Shown here: one piece after another, positions 27,061-35,375 of the stretch
Position numbering within the stretch: the first letter of the stretch is position 1
Layout: every line of letters starts with the position of its first letter
NCBI GenBank assembly: GCA_021604845.1
Contig: BQJT01000009.1
Span: forward strand, 1-45,918
Length of the DNA: 45,918 bases
Direction: 5' to 3'
From: Cyclobacteriaceae bacterium
GTDB taxonomy: Bacteria; Bacteroidota; Bacteroidia; Cytophagales; Cyclobacteriaceae
The notes under the pieces: model-generated
The model's input: the letters and a program-made list of their open reading frames with translations, nothing else
What the model was told of the DNA's origin: nothing
Databases searched by the model: none
Position numbers and translations under genes: made by a program

Positions 27061-28094
27061 GCCTTCTGGAGCTTCAAAGTGTAACCAAAACATTCACCGG
27101 GAATTCCCTGGCAGTTGAGAATGTAAGCCTTCAGGTTACCCAGGGAGAATTACTTGCTTTAACCGGAGAAAGCGGCTGTGGGAAAACCACCCTGTTGCGA
27201 ATAATTGCCGGACTTGAACAACCGGATGGTGGCTCGGTTTATCTGGACAACCAACTGGTAGCAGGCAACGGGCACTTTATCCACCCGCAACACCGGCAAG
27301 TGGGCCTGGTTTTCCAGGATTATGCCCTATTCCCTCATATGACAGTGGCCAAGAATATTATTTTCGGTTTGGGATCATGGAGTAGAACGGAGCGCCATTC
27401 ACGATTAATGGAAATGTTGAAACTGGTTGAATTAAAGGGTTTTGAGGATCGCTACCCGCATCAGCTGTCAGGCGGACAGCAGCAGCGAGTAGCTATAGCC
27501 CGTGCGTTAGCGCCAAAACCAAAATTGTTATTGTTGGACGAACCGTTCAGTAATTTAGACACCCTGTTAAAGGACCAGGTGAGACGCGAAGTTTCTGCTA
27601 TTCTCAGACTTTCCGGAACCACAGCCATTCTGGTTACTCACGATATTCAGGATGCCATGTCGATGGCCGACAGAATCGCCATACTACGCAATGGAAGGTT
27701 ACTACAGGTAGGCGTTCCCAATCAATTGTACGATCACCCAATGGACAGCTATATTGCCTCCTTTTTTGGAAAGGTCAATCTAATTCCCGTAACCAGCGAT
27801 GGCGGTAGGGTCAATAGTGAAATTGGCTCATTAGATTTGAATGAGATCGGAGATAAAACGGGAATTTTATGTTTAAGACCACAGCATATAACTATCGTCA
27901 AAGACAATGAATCCGCGACATTGTCAGAAATCATTGGCGTTACCTATCTGGGTAACTGTCAGCAACTTGAACTAAAGACCGGCGGTTGTCAGCTTTGGTG
28001 CATACAACCCTTAAATGTAAAGTATTCCCCAGGTCAGGAGGTCAACCTGCGATTTGACCTGGGTGGTGCCCACGTGATCTGGGACCAGCATTAG
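27057..28094 (+). CDS. Ferric-iron ABC transporter, ATP-binding protein
   Basis: This 345-residue ABC ATPase starts from GTG at 27057 in the overlap GTGA. Walker A is GESGCGKTT, the Q-loop region VGLVFQDYALFPHM, the signature LSGGQQQRVAIARAL, Walker B LLLLDEPFSN, and the H-loop LVTHDIQDAM. The C-terminal part (about 240-345) is a TOBE-like domain, as in FbpC and PotA. The substrate is inferred from the iron-binding protein of the same operon. Confidence 0.93.
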   Translation: MSLLELQSVTKTFTGNSLAVENVSLQVTQGELLALTGESGCGKTTLLRIIAGLEQPDGGSVYLDNQLVAGNGHFIHPQHRQVGLVFQDYALFPHMTVAKNIIFGLGSWSRTERHSRLMEMLKLVELKGFEDRYPHQLSGGQQQRVAIARALAPKPKLLLLDEPFSNLDTLLKDQVRREVSAILRLSGTTAILVTHDIQDAMSMADRIAILRNGRLLQVGVPNQLYDHPMDSYIASFFGKVNLIPVTSDGGRVNSEIGSLDLNEIGDKTGILCLRPQHITIVKDNESATLSEIIGVTYLGNCQQLELKTGGCQLWCIQPLNVKYSPGQEVNLRFDLGGAHVIWDQH

Positions 28095-28124
28095 CCCTTT
28101 CAATCAGATTTGGTATATTTATTC

Positions 28125-29009
28125 ATGGGGTCCTCTCACCATAATCATCATCACAATACTGCCAACATCCGGGTTGCGTTCCTGCTAAACCTGGTTTTTA
28201 CTGTTATTGAGATAATCGGAGGTTTCCTGACCAACAGTATGGCTATACTTTCAGATGCTTTACATGATCTGGGTGATAGCATTTCGCTGGGACTTTCCTG
28301 GTATCTGGAAAAATATTCCAATAAGGCACGAGACTCTCACTATACACATGGTTATGCCCGGTTTTCATTATTATCTGCACTTATCAACGCAGTGGTATTG
28401 ATTTCAGGGTCTTTATTAATACTAATTGAAGCCATTCCACGAATTCTCAATCCGGTGCAACCCGATACCAAAGGAATGATGCTACTGGCCATATTAGGAA
28501 TCATTTTTAATGGTATAGCGGTGATTAAGCTGCGCAAGGGTGAATCATTAAATCAGCAGATGGTGAGTTGGCATCTTTGGGAGGATGTATTGGGGTGGAT
28601 TGGTGTACTGGTTATATCCATAGTAATGCGCCTCTATGAAATACCGGAATTAGACGGTATCTTTTCAGTACTTTTTACCTTATTCATCCTATATAACGTA
28701 ATCAAGGTTTTAAAAAAGACTCTCAAAATTTTTTTACAACGCATGCCAGAGAACCTGGATATTGAACAACTCACTATCGACCTACGGGCAATTCCCAGCG
28801 TGATATCCAGCCACGACTTAAGAGTATGGAGTATGGATGGGATGCAAACCGTGATGACCTTACATGTGGTAGTACCTGAAACCATTTCCAAGCAACAAGT
28901 GATTAAAGTAAAAAGTCAGGTGCAGTCAACCGCTGAAAATCATGGGATTACCCATGTTACCACTGAAATTGAGTACGATGGCGAAAACTGCAATCTGGTA
29001 CCCGTTTAG
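28125..29009 (+). CDS. Cation diffusion facilitator (CDF) metal-efflux transporter
   Basis: From the ATG at 28125 (an in-frame TTG at 28110 is less likely) this is a 294-residue protein. It has a His-rich N-terminus (MGSSHHNHHHN), six membrane helices and a cytoplasmic C-terminal domain. The transport site is the HxxxD pair of zinc-type CDFs: H47-D51 in SDALHDLGDS (helix 2) and H150-D154 in WHLWEDVLGW (helix 5). It probably exports Zn2+ or a similar divalent cation in exchange for protons. It follows the iron ATPase by 30 bases and may share its transcript, linking iron uptake with efflux of other metals. Confidence 0.9.
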   Translation: MGSSHHNHHHNTANIRVAFLLNLVFTVIEIIGGFLTNSMAILSDALHDLGDSISLGLSWYLEKYSNKARDSHYTHGYARFSLLSALINAVVLISGSLLILIEAIPRILNPVQPDTKGMMLLAILGIIFNGIAVIKLRKGESLNQQMVSWHLWEDVLGWIGVLVISIVMRLYEIPELDGIFSVLFTLFILYNVIKVLKKTLKIFLQRMPENLDIEQLTIDLRAIPSVISSHDLRVWSMDGMQTVMTLHVVVPETISKQQVIKVKSQVQSTAENHGITHVTTEIEYDGENCNLVPV

Positions 29010-29428
29010 TGTCTGGCCATAGAACTACACTCGATCAGCCACGCTTCTGCTTCTTCCAGCGATCCGAAAGATTTGAATTCAAACCCAAGCACCCTGCTAG
29101 CCAGGTCCTGCGAGGTAAACGCTGATGGCGCTGAAGGGGCGGTTACGTTAGCCACACCGCGTAACCCTGCTTCAACTGCAGAAGAAGCCCATTTATGCTC
29201 TATAAAGTGACTCAACTCAAAAAGATTACCCTCTGATTTACTTCTGTCGCTTAGCACGTATTGACAATTGATTTCTTTAAGAAAATTGATATTCTGGGTC
29301 ATCACCTTTTTTATCTCGTCTACCTTTAACACACCAACCCACTGGATGTAAATCCACGGTTTATCATGGTCTTTCCGTACAAAAGCAAATGTATTGCCCG
29401 TTGAATCCTTGAATTCAATAGTTTTCAT
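29006..29428 (-). CDS. Small STAS/SEC14-like (SpoIIAA-like) protein of unknown role
   Basis: From the ATG at 29426-29428 (an upstream GTG at 29449 is in frame) this is a 140-residue soluble protein starting MKTIEFKDSTGNTF. The pattern YVLSDRSKSEG, then a Trp followed by AVEAGLRGVANVTAPS, and the closing FKSFGSLEEAEAWL is typical of the small STAS/SEC14-domain proteins common in Bacteroidota. Their role is unknown. The 3' end overlaps that of the convergent CDF gene by 4 bases. Confidence 0.6.
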   Translation of the reverse strand: MKTIEFKDSTGNTFAFVRKDHDKPWIYIQWVGVLKVDEIKKVMTQNINFLKEINCQYVLSDRSKSEGNLFELSHFIEHKWASSAVEAGLRGVANVTAPSAPSAFTSQDLASRVLGFEFKSFGSLEEAEAWLIECSSMARH

Positions 29429-29559
29429 AGTTAGCGGCTCCCTGCCCACGATAAATGTAAATTAATTATAAAAATAATACAAAATAATTCATATAAAATT
29501 CAAATTTTTATCACTTATGAAGAAATTTCTAGATTTCCGGTGACGCTCCACTGGTATTA

Positions 29560-30429
29560 TTGGTTATCTTATTGGAATGTAAAAAGGTGAATTACTTGAA
29601 CTGTCTGCAAAAATATACTAATGACGATTCCCGTTTCCTGGTAATCGATGGATCCCTGGTTCACTACCGGGTGGAGGGAGCAGGTGAACCTTTACTGCTG
29701 ATCCATGGAGCATTTTCCAGCTTACATACTTTCGATAAGTGGTCAAAAGCGTTATCCGGCTCTCACCAAATAATTAGACTGGATTTGCCAGGGTTTGGTC
29801 TGTCCGATTCAATGGATGGGTATGATTACAGTATTAAGGCGCTGGTAAAGTTTATGACGCGGTTTATGGACCAGTTGGGCATTCAAAAATGCAGTATAGC
29901 CGGAAGTTCACTGGGTGGCTGGCTGGCCTGGGAAATGGCTATTAGCAAACCTGACAGGGTTGAAAAACTGGTACTGATTTCTTCCGCAGGATTTATGGAA
30001 GAACAGAATATTCCACTTCCTTTCAAAATGGCACGAACACCGGTTTTGGGGAAAGTGATGAAGTATGCCATCAAAAAAAATGTTTTAAGGAAGTTTCTCA
30101 ACCAGGTATTTGTAGATCAGAAACAGGTTACTGATGAATTAGTAGATAGATATTATGACCTGATCAGTCGAGCCGGGAACCCCGAGGCCTTCCATGCGCT
30201 TGCAAATGGTAAATACAAGAGCCGCAGTAATAAATTGAAAGATATTACCGCTCCTACACTCATCATGTGGGGTGAAGAAGATGCATGGGTCCCCATCGAA
30301 AACGGATATTGGTTTCAGGTCTGTATTCCTAACTCACAGTTAATTGTGTATGAGGGTGTGGGACACATTCCTATGGAAGAAATTCCTGAACGAACTGCCA
30401 GGGACCTGCGTAAATTTCTAAAAAGTTAA
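29560..30429 (+). CDS. Alpha/beta hydrolase
   Basis: The protein has up to 289 residues. The fold is plain: EPLLLIHGAFSS with the oxyanion HG, the nucleophile elbow AGSSLGGWLA, the acid in MWGEEDAWVP and the catalytic His in YEGVGHIPMEE. A helical cap lies between about 150 and 220. No ATG occurs before the first conserved block, so the start must be TTG (29560, 29572 or 29596) or GTG (29587). I list the longest form. No substrate can be named. Confidence 0.82.
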   Translation: MVILLECKKVNYLNCLQKYTNDDSRFLVIDGSLVHYRVEGAGEPLLLIHGAFSSLHTFDKWSKALSGSHQIIRLDLPGFGLSDSMDGYDYSIKALVKFMTRFMDQLGIQKCSIAGSSLGGWLAWEMAISKPDRVEKLVLISSAGFMEEQNIPLPFKMARTPVLGKVMKYAIKKNVLRKFLNQVFVDQKQVTDELVDRYYDLISRAGNPEAFHALANGKYKSRSNKLKDITAPTLIMWGEEDAWVPIENGYWFQVCIPNSQLIVYEGVGHIPMEEIPERTARDLRKFLKS

Positions 30430-30478
30430 GCACCCTGGGCAGTGTGCCTTGCTCCAGGCGCTTTGCGTAATGTTACCC

Positions 30479-30513
30479 TGCCCTCAATTCTCTGCCCTCT
30501 TGCCCTTGCTGCT
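30479..30513. repeat. Degenerate heptanucleotide tract
   Basis: TGCCCTC recurs 14 bases apart (30479 and 30493) with AATTCTC between, followed by TTGCCCT and TGCTGCT. It resembles the 7-base-periodic tracts elsewhere in the window, but with weaker unit identity. It overlaps the upstream part of the glnS promoter. Confidence 0.45.
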
Positions 30514-30531
30514 TTAATTGTATTATCTTTG
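30499..30531 (+). promoter_or_regulatory. Promoter of glnS
   Basis: CTTG (30499-30502), a 21-base spacer and TATCTTTG (30524-30531) fit the Bacteroidota promoter pattern, with a perfect TANNTTTG -7 element. Transcription would begin about 30538, leaving a leader of roughly 10 bases before the ATG at 30549. Confidence 0.6.
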
Positions 30532-30548
30532 CCGCTAAATTAGACAGC

Positions 30549-32228
30549 ATGTCATCAGATATTCCAAAGGAAAGATTCAATTTCATTGAAGAGATAATTA
30601 ACAAAGACCGGGAAAACAATAAACATGATGGTCGGGTCCATACCCGTTTCCCTCCGGAACCCAATGGATACCTCCATATTGGGCATGCTAAATCCATATG
30701 TCTGAATTTTGGGATTGCCGAGAAGTATCAGGGCTTATGTAATCTCAGGTTTGATGATACCAACCCCGAAAAAGAAGAAGTTGAGTATGTTGAATCCATC
30801 CAGGCCGATATTAAATGGCTTGGTTTTGATTGGGGGGACCGCCTGTATTATGCCTCTGATTATTTCTCAGAGCTGTATCAGTTGGCGGTTAATCTAATTG
30901 AAATGGGTAAAGCATATGTGGATGATCAATCTGCAGAGGAAATTAGTTTAGGTCGGGGTACACCCACGCGCCCTGGTATAGAGAGCCCTTTTCGCAATCG
31001 CTCGGTAGATGAAAACCTGGACTTATTCAAGAGGATGAAGGACGGTGAATACCAGGAGGGGGCCAAAGTGCTGAGGGCAAAAATAGATATGTCCTCACCA
31101 AATATGCACCTGCGGGATCCAATTATGTACAGGATACGTCACACCCCGCATCACAGGACCGGGAATGCATGGTGTATATATCCTACTTATGACTGGGCTC
31201 ATGGACAATCGGATGCCATTGAGGGTATTACTCATAGCGTGTGTACTCTGGAGTTCGAGGTGCACCGTCCTCTTTACGAATGGTTTATCGAACAACTGGA
31301 CCTGTTCCCTTCGAAACAGTATGAATTTGCCAGACTGAATATTGGTTTTACCATTATGAGCAAACGAAAACTTCTGGAACTGGTGCAGGAAAAAGTAGTG
31401 AGTGGCTGGGATGACCCTAGAATGCCCACCATCAGCGGTTTAAGAAGGAGGGGATATACCCCGGAGGCGATCAGGAATTTCTGCGACCGGGTTGGAGTGG
31501 CCAGAAGAGATGGAGTAATTGATGTCGCGTTGTTAGAATTCAGTATCAGGGAAGACCTTAATGCCAAAGCACCTCGTCGTTTTGGTATTTTGGACCCGTT
31601 GAAAGTAGTTATCACCAATTATCCGGAAGAAAAGGAAGAGTGGTTGCCGGCAGTTAATAATCCTGAAAACCCAGATGCAGGCACCAGAGAAATTCCCTTT
31701 ACCCGGGAGCTGTATATTGAACGGGGAGATTTTATGGAGGACCCTCCCAGAAAATTCTTTCGCCTGGGCCCCGGCCGCGAAGTTCGTTTGAAATACGGAT
31801 ATATTATCAAATGTGAAGATTACCAAAAAGATCCTGAGACCGGCGAAGTAACCACTTTGCTCTGTACCTACGACCCTCAAACTAAAAGCGGCTCTGATAC
31901 CAGTGGTAAAAAAGTAAAAGGAACGTTGGGATGGGTATCCGCAAAATACACCCTGGATGCACAGATCAGGCTGTATGACCGACTGTTTTCAAGCGAGGAC
32001 CCGGCTGGGCATCCGGAAAAAGATTTTAAAGAATTCCTTAATCCCAACTCGCTGGAGATCGCTCAGGGCAAGGTGGAATACAGTTTTAAGAATGCCCGGC
32101 CCTGGGACTTTTTTCAATTTGAAAGACAAGGGTACTTTATTATCGACCAGGATTCCGAACCCGGAGCATTGGTTTTCAACAGGACAGTAACCTTGAGGGA
32201 CAATTGGGCAAAACAGCAGCACAAGTAG
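30549..32228 (+). CDS. glnS: Glutaminyl-tRNA synthetase
   Basis: This 559-residue class I synthetase charges tRNA-Gln. It has [15 protein letters not shown] with the HIGH signature (43-46), [12 protein letters not shown], and the KMSKS-equivalent IMSKRKL (about 266-272). [20 protein letters not shown] and [15 protein letters not shown] distinguish it from GltX. The C-terminal beta-barrel anticodon-binding part is complete, ending [12 protein letters not shown]. Length matches the bacterial enzyme (about 550). Confidence 0.97.
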   Translation: MSSDIPKERFNFIEEIINKDRENNKHDGRVHTRFPPEPNGYLHIGHAKSICLNFGIAEKYQGLCNLRFDDTNPEKEEVEYVESIQADIKWLGFDWGDRLYYASDYFSELYQLAVNLIEMGKAYVDDQSAEEISLGRGTPTRPGIESPFRNRSVDENLDLFKRMKDGEYQEGAKVLRAKIDMSSPNMHLRDPIMYRIRHTPHHRTGNAWCIYPTYDWAHGQSDAIEGITHSVCTLEFEVHRPLYEWFIEQLDLFPSKQYEFARLNIGFTIMSKRKLLELVQEKVVSGWDDPRMPTISGLRRRGYTPEAIRNFCDRVGVARRDGVIDVALLEFSIREDLNAKAPRRFGILDPLKVVITNYPEEKEEWLPAVNNPENPDAGTREIPFTRELYIERGDFMEDPPRKFFRLGPGREVRLKYGYIIKCEDYQKDPETGEVTTLLCTYDPQTKSGSDTSGKKVKGTLGWVSAKYTLDAQIRLYDRLFSSEDPAGHPEKDFKEFLNPNSLEIAQGKVEYSFKNARPWDFFQFERQGYFIIDQDSEPGALVFNRTVTLRDNWAKQQHK

Positions 32229-32231
32229 GAA

Positions 32232-32324
32232 CTACCGGTTTTTCTCTGCTTTTTCCAACCATATACCTATTACTGCGCTGATTGCCAGCAGAATTAAAAA
32301 GAAGAGTGAACCAACAATTCCCAT
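32232..32324 (-). CDS. Small single-helix membrane peptide (30 residues)
   Basis: An ATG at 32322-32324 opens a 30-codon frame ending TAG at 32232. It encodes MGIVGSLFFLILLAISAVIG followed by IWLEKAEKNR: one hydrophobic helix of about 20 residues and a charged C-terminal tail. That is the form of genuine bacterial small membrane proteins. It lies opposite to glnS, 3 bases past its stop. The clean helix-plus-charged-tail composition supports coding; function is unknown. Confidence 0.5.
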   Translation of the reverse strand: MGIVGSLFFLILLAISAVIGIWLEKAEKNR

Positions 32325-32526
32325 GATTTCGTTTTGTCAGGGACAAAGTAAATATAATTAATGTACTAGAACAAGAGATACTTGCAAATGCTCAATAAAT
32401 GGAAAAATATTACTTCGGTAATTTAAACCAGCATCCTCGGTTGGTGGTGCATCGGCCACCATCTATTATTGTATGAACAAGCATAGCTTATTTCATAGTT
32501 TATTTTTTTAAGGGTGTTAAACAGGT
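32325..32526. other. Intergenic stretch with a hairpin; candidate small RNA
   Basis: No coding frame is convincing here. A hairpin TGGTGGT (32442-32448) / GCCACCA (32455-32461) with one wobble pair is visible, and an intrinsic terminator follows at 32527-32563. No protein gene ends nearby on the plus strand except glnS, 300 bases upstream. A short RNA ending at the terminator is possible but unproven. Confidence 0.3.
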
Positions 32527-32563
32527 AATCCTTATCGATGTTCGGTAAGGATTCCCTTTTTTT
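32527..32563 (+). terminator. Rho-independent terminator
   Basis: AATCCTTA (32527-32534) and TAAGGATT (32546-32553) form a perfect 8-bp stem, followed by CCC and seven Ts (32557-32563). It works on the plus strand. It lies 299 bases after glnS and 85 bases before msrA, so it either ends a long glnS 3' region or a separate short RNA. Confidence 0.7.
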
Positions 32564-32604
32564 AGCCCTTCTGGTAACCACAATTAGTACCCACAGGAAC
32601 TTTA

Positions 32605-32612
32605 TACCTTTG
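32605..32612 (+). promoter_or_regulatory. Promoter -7 element of msrA
   Basis: TACCTTTG matches TANNTTTG exactly, 36 bases before the msrA ATG and downstream of the terminator at 32527-32563. A -33 element is weak (TTAG at 32584-32587, spacer 17). Confidence 0.5.
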
Positions 32613-32648
32613 AAGACGTTAATTAATCTATAACCTGAGCAAAAAAAT

Positions 32649-33293
32649 ATGAAGTTTGGCTTTCCTATTTTACTGGTACTTTTCATTTCCTGCGTTGACG
32701 GTAAGGATACTTATCAGGCAGGTATTTCCGCTGTTAACCTGGCTGATGCCCAGACACAGAAACAGGCAACGTTTGCCGGCGGCTGTTTTTGGTGCACTGA
32801 AGCGGTGTTCGAACGGGTGATAGGAGTACAGGATGTTATTTCGGGTTATACTGGAGGTTCACAAAAGAACCCCACTTATAAACAGGTTAGTTATGGCAAG
32901 ACAGATCATGCAGAGGCGGTGCAAATAAATTTTGATCCCAACCAAATAACCTATGCCGAACTGGTGGAGATTTTCTTTGCCACTCATGATCCGACCACCT
33001 TAAACCGGCAAGGACCTGATATAGGGAAGCAATACCGTTCGGCAGTATATTATCATGATGAACAACAAAAGGAAATCACAGAAGCATACATAAGCAAACT
33101 CACCAGTGACCAGGTTTACGCCGATCCTATAGTGACCGAGGTACAGCAATATAGTATCTTCTACCCAGCTGAAGATTATCACCAGGATTATTACCAGAAA
33201 CACCCCAACCATCCTTATATCGTAGCTATTGCGAAACCAAAGGTTGAAAAGTTCAAAAAAAGGTTCAAAGATAAATTGAAAACTTCGTCCTAG
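32649..33293 (+). CDS. msrA: Peptide-methionine (S)-S-oxide reductase, exported lipoprotein form
   Basis: The protein has 214 residues. A short lipoprotein signal (MKFGFPILLVLFISC, Cys15) precedes the MsrA domain. The catalytic Cys is C46 in FAGGCFWCTEAVFE. VISGYTGGSQKNPTY, HAEAVQINFDP, FFATHDPTTLNRQGPDIGKQYRSAVYY and FYPAEDYHQDYY are all conserved. It reduces methionine S-sulfoxide in proteins, here probably in the periplasm. It has its own promoter and is not obviously linked to an msrB. Confidence 0.95.
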   Translation: MKFGFPILLVLFISCVDGKDTYQAGISAVNLADAQTQKQATFAGGCFWCTEAVFERVIGVQDVISGYTGGSQKNPTYKQVSYGKTDHAEAVQINFDPNQITYAELVEIFFATHDPTTLNRQGPDIGKQYRSAVYYHDEQQKEITEAYISKLTSDQVYADPIVTEVQQYSIFYPAEDYHQDYYQKHPNHPYIVAIAKPKVEKFKKRFKDKLKTSS

Positions 33294-33337
33294 TTGCACT
33301 GAAGCAACAACAGTTTAGAGTGTATAAATCCCCTGTG

Positions 33338-33393
33338 AACACTCAACACCCAGCACCAAATACTAATTCTTAATTCCTAACTAATAATTTTAA
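33338..33393. repeat. Intergenic heptanucleotide-periodic tract (eight units)
   Basis: Eight consecutive 7-base units run without a break in phase, from AACACTC and AACACCC through AGCACCA and AATACTA to ATTCTTA, ATTCCTA, ACTAATA and ATTTTAA. Neighbouring units differ by one to three bases, so the sequence drifts along the tract. It ends 30 bases before the prephenate dehydrogenase start, just before the TATCTTTA element (33401-33408) that may be its -7 box. Confidence 0.65.
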
Positions 33394-33423
33394 AACCTTC
33401 TATCTTTAACAGCAAAAAATTCT

Positions 33424-34260
33424 ATGCGAATTTCAATAGTTGGACTAGGTCTTATTGGTGGTTCGATGGCTTTGGACCTGAAAGCATCAGGATTCGCGAC
33501 CGAAGTGATTGGGGTCGATATCAGTGAGAGTCATTGTCAACAAGCACTGCAAAGAAACCTTGTAGATCGTATTCTTCCGATTGAGCAGGCAATAGATCAA
33601 AGTGAACTCATTATTCTGGCAATGTCTGTTCACCACATCATTAAAACGCTACCTCAGGTATTGGATCAAGTAGAATCTCAGGTTGTTATTGATGTCGGCT
33701 CCACCAAACAACTGATATCTGAGGCGGTTAAGGATCATCCTAAAAGAGCAAACTATCTGGGTACCCACCCTATGGCAGGAACGGAATTCTCAGGCCCGCA
33801 AGCGGCACTGAAAAACCTTTTCAGGAATAAAGTTGTAATTTTTTGTGACGTTCAGGAAAGCAGCAAGAGCGCTATACTAATAGCTAATGAAGTCTACGAT
33901 TGCCTGCGAATGCCCATCGTAAAAATGACCAGCAGGCAACATGACAAACATGTGGCATATGTATCGCATATCTCACATATAAGCTCGTTTGCACTAGCAT
34001 TAACCGTTCTAAAAAAGGAAAAGGATGAACAACATATCCTTAATCTTGCCAGCGGAGGATTCGACTCTACGGTCAGATTGGCCAAAAGTAATCCGGAAAT
34101 GTGGTCTTCTATCTTCGTTCAAAACAGCGAAAATGCCATTGAGGTGCTGGATAATTACGTAACCCAACTGAAAAAGCTTAGGAAAGCCATTGAATCGCGT
34201 GATTTACACTTACTCAATAGCATTATCATGGAGGCCAATAAGATTAAGAAAATCCTGTAA
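33424..34260 (+). CDS. tyrA: Prephenate dehydrogenase
   Basis: This 278-residue protein starts MRISIVGLGLIGGSMALDL, an NAD(P)-binding Rossmann motif (GLGLIGGS, 7-14). Family motifs follow: VIDVGSTKQLI, LGTHPMAGTEFSGP (substrate-binding His), HDKHVAYVSHISHISSFAL and LASGGFDSTVRLAKSNPEMW. It makes 4-hydroxyphenylpyruvate for tyrosine synthesis. It lacks a chorismate mutase or ACT domain, which fits a monofunctional cytoplasmic enzyme. No other aromatic-pathway gene lies beside it. Confidence 0.9.
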   Translation: MRISIVGLGLIGGSMALDLKASGFATEVIGVDISESHCQQALQRNLVDRILPIEQAIDQSELIILAMSVHHIIKTLPQVLDQVESQVVIDVGSTKQLISEAVKDHPKRANYLGTHPMAGTEFSGPQAALKNLFRNKVVIFCDVQESSKSAILIANEVYDCLRMPIVKMTSRQHDKHVAYVSHISHISSFALALTVLKKEKDEQHILNLASGGFDSTVRLAKSNPEMWSSIFVQNSENAIEVLDNYVTQLKKLRKAIESRDLHLLNSIIMEANKIKKIL

Positions 34261-34348
34261 ATTTATTATGGACCACGGTTTATCAGAAGAACCTATGGTT
34301 GAATTATCCCATTATGAAAATGGTATGGAGTTTCCTTCAATGCTTCCT

Positions 34349-35206
34349 CTAGTGGGGGTCCATGTGAATCGTAAGTACCGGTACGTCCGAGTCGCGTACC
34401 AGCCGCTCTGAAAGACCTCCCACAAATAAATGCATCAGACCCTTTCGACCATGGTTTACTGATGCAACTATATCTGCATTTTTCTCCTTGGCGAACTCAA
34501 GAATAGCCTGCTCTACCTTTCCACCACGGATCGGGTTTATGGTAAGTTCCGGTACCTGATGAGGGGTCTCATGTTCCTCAGCAAATGCTTCCATGCGTTT
34601 ACGTACCTTTTCAGGATCATCGTTACTTACATGCACCATATGTACGGTAGCGCCATAATAAGTAGCAAATTTTTCAATCTGATCCACACCCTCTTTAGCA
34701 ACCGTTTTTAAATCGGTGGCGAATACGATATTTTTTACCTTAAAGTCGGTAGTTGGGTTACGGATAGTAAGTACCGGGATATGGGTAATTCGAATCACAC
34801 GTTCAGTATGGTTTCCTTCAAAATATTCAGTCCAGGTGTTTTCACCGCTAGTCCCCATAACCACCAGATCGCAGTTCAATCTTTCGGCGAAATGATTAAC
34901 ACCTTCATCCAAATCGTCAATTTCAATAAATGGATAGACCGGTACCTCTCCATGCTGATGTTTGGCGATCAGAGTTCTTAAGCGTTTTTCATTGGAACGG
35001 TGTAATTCCAGTACAAATCGGTCATCTTCTGAGACATACTCATCTGTAACGCCACCCCCCATTGAGCTGAAAGAGTAATTCTTATTAGCCCCAATTACGT
35101 TGAGCAGGAAAACCGCGCCATTGGTCTTTCGGCCTATATCCAAGGCAACATCCAGTGCGTGTTCTGAAAGTTTGGAAAAATCAGTAGGAACGACAATCTT
35201 ATACAT
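34349..35206 (-). CDS. Universal stress protein with two tandem Usp domains
   Basis: This 285-residue protein has two UspA folds. The first starts MYKIVVPTDFSKLSEHALDVAL and ends with the nucleotide loop VVMGTSGENTWTEYFEGNHTERVI. The second starts about 155 with VKNIVFATDLKTVAKEG and ends ASVNHGRKGLMHLFVGGLSERLV. The first loop resembles the ATP-binding G-2x-G-9x-G pattern; the second starts NHGRKG, so its first Gly is missing. Tandem Usp proteins of this kind are common in Bacteroidota under stress. An 8-bp inverted repeat lies upstream at 35253-35278. Confidence 0.9.
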   Translation of the reverse strand: MYKIVVPTDFSKLSEHALDVALDIGRKTNGAVFLLNVIGANKNYSFSSMGGGVTDEYVSEDDRFVLELHRSNEKRLRTLIAKHQHGEVPVYPFIEIDDLDEGVNHFAERLNCDLVVMGTSGENTWTEYFEGNHTERVIRITHIPVLTIRNPTTDFKVKNIVFATDLKTVAKEGVDQIEKFATYYGATVHMVHVSNDDPEKVRKRMEAFAEEHETPHQVPELTINPIRGGKVEQAILEFAKEKNADIVASVNHGRKGLMHLFVGGLSERLVRDSDVPVLTIHMDPH

Positions 35207-35252
35207 AACTGCTGGTTTTATTAAAATTAAAAAATTCCCCTATATATACTTT

Positions 35253-35278
35253 AAAAGTACGTAAAACATGGTACTTTT
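35253..35278. repeat. Inverted repeat upstream of the usp gene
   Basis: AAAAGTAC (35253-35260) and GTACTTTT (35271-35278) are perfect complements with a 10-base centre. It sits 47-72 bases before the usp start, where a regulator could bind or a leader hairpin could form. No regulator can be assigned. Confidence 0.5.
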
Positions 35279-35375
35279 CTAATATGACAAAATTCTTCTA
35301 TTATTTCCAGAATATCAGATAGATATCGGTTTATTCATTGCCAATGTAATATTATTATGTAATTGAGCTACAGAA

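Noticed and set aside
32423-32686. An 87-codon minus-strand frame over the msrA leader.
   Set aside because: It overlaps the msrA start, runs through the terminator at 32527-32563, and its sequence is rich in Lys, Asn and Tyr as expected of an AT-rich non-coding stretch.
33338-33393. The heptad tracts as CRISPR or tRNA-like arrays.
   Set aside because: Units are 7 bases with no spacers and there are no cas genes.
34268-34411. A 47-codon plus-strand frame starting just after tyrA (MDHGLSEEPM...).
   Set aside because: Nearly half of it is antisense to the end of the usp gene, the composition is not distinctive, and no conserved pattern is visible.
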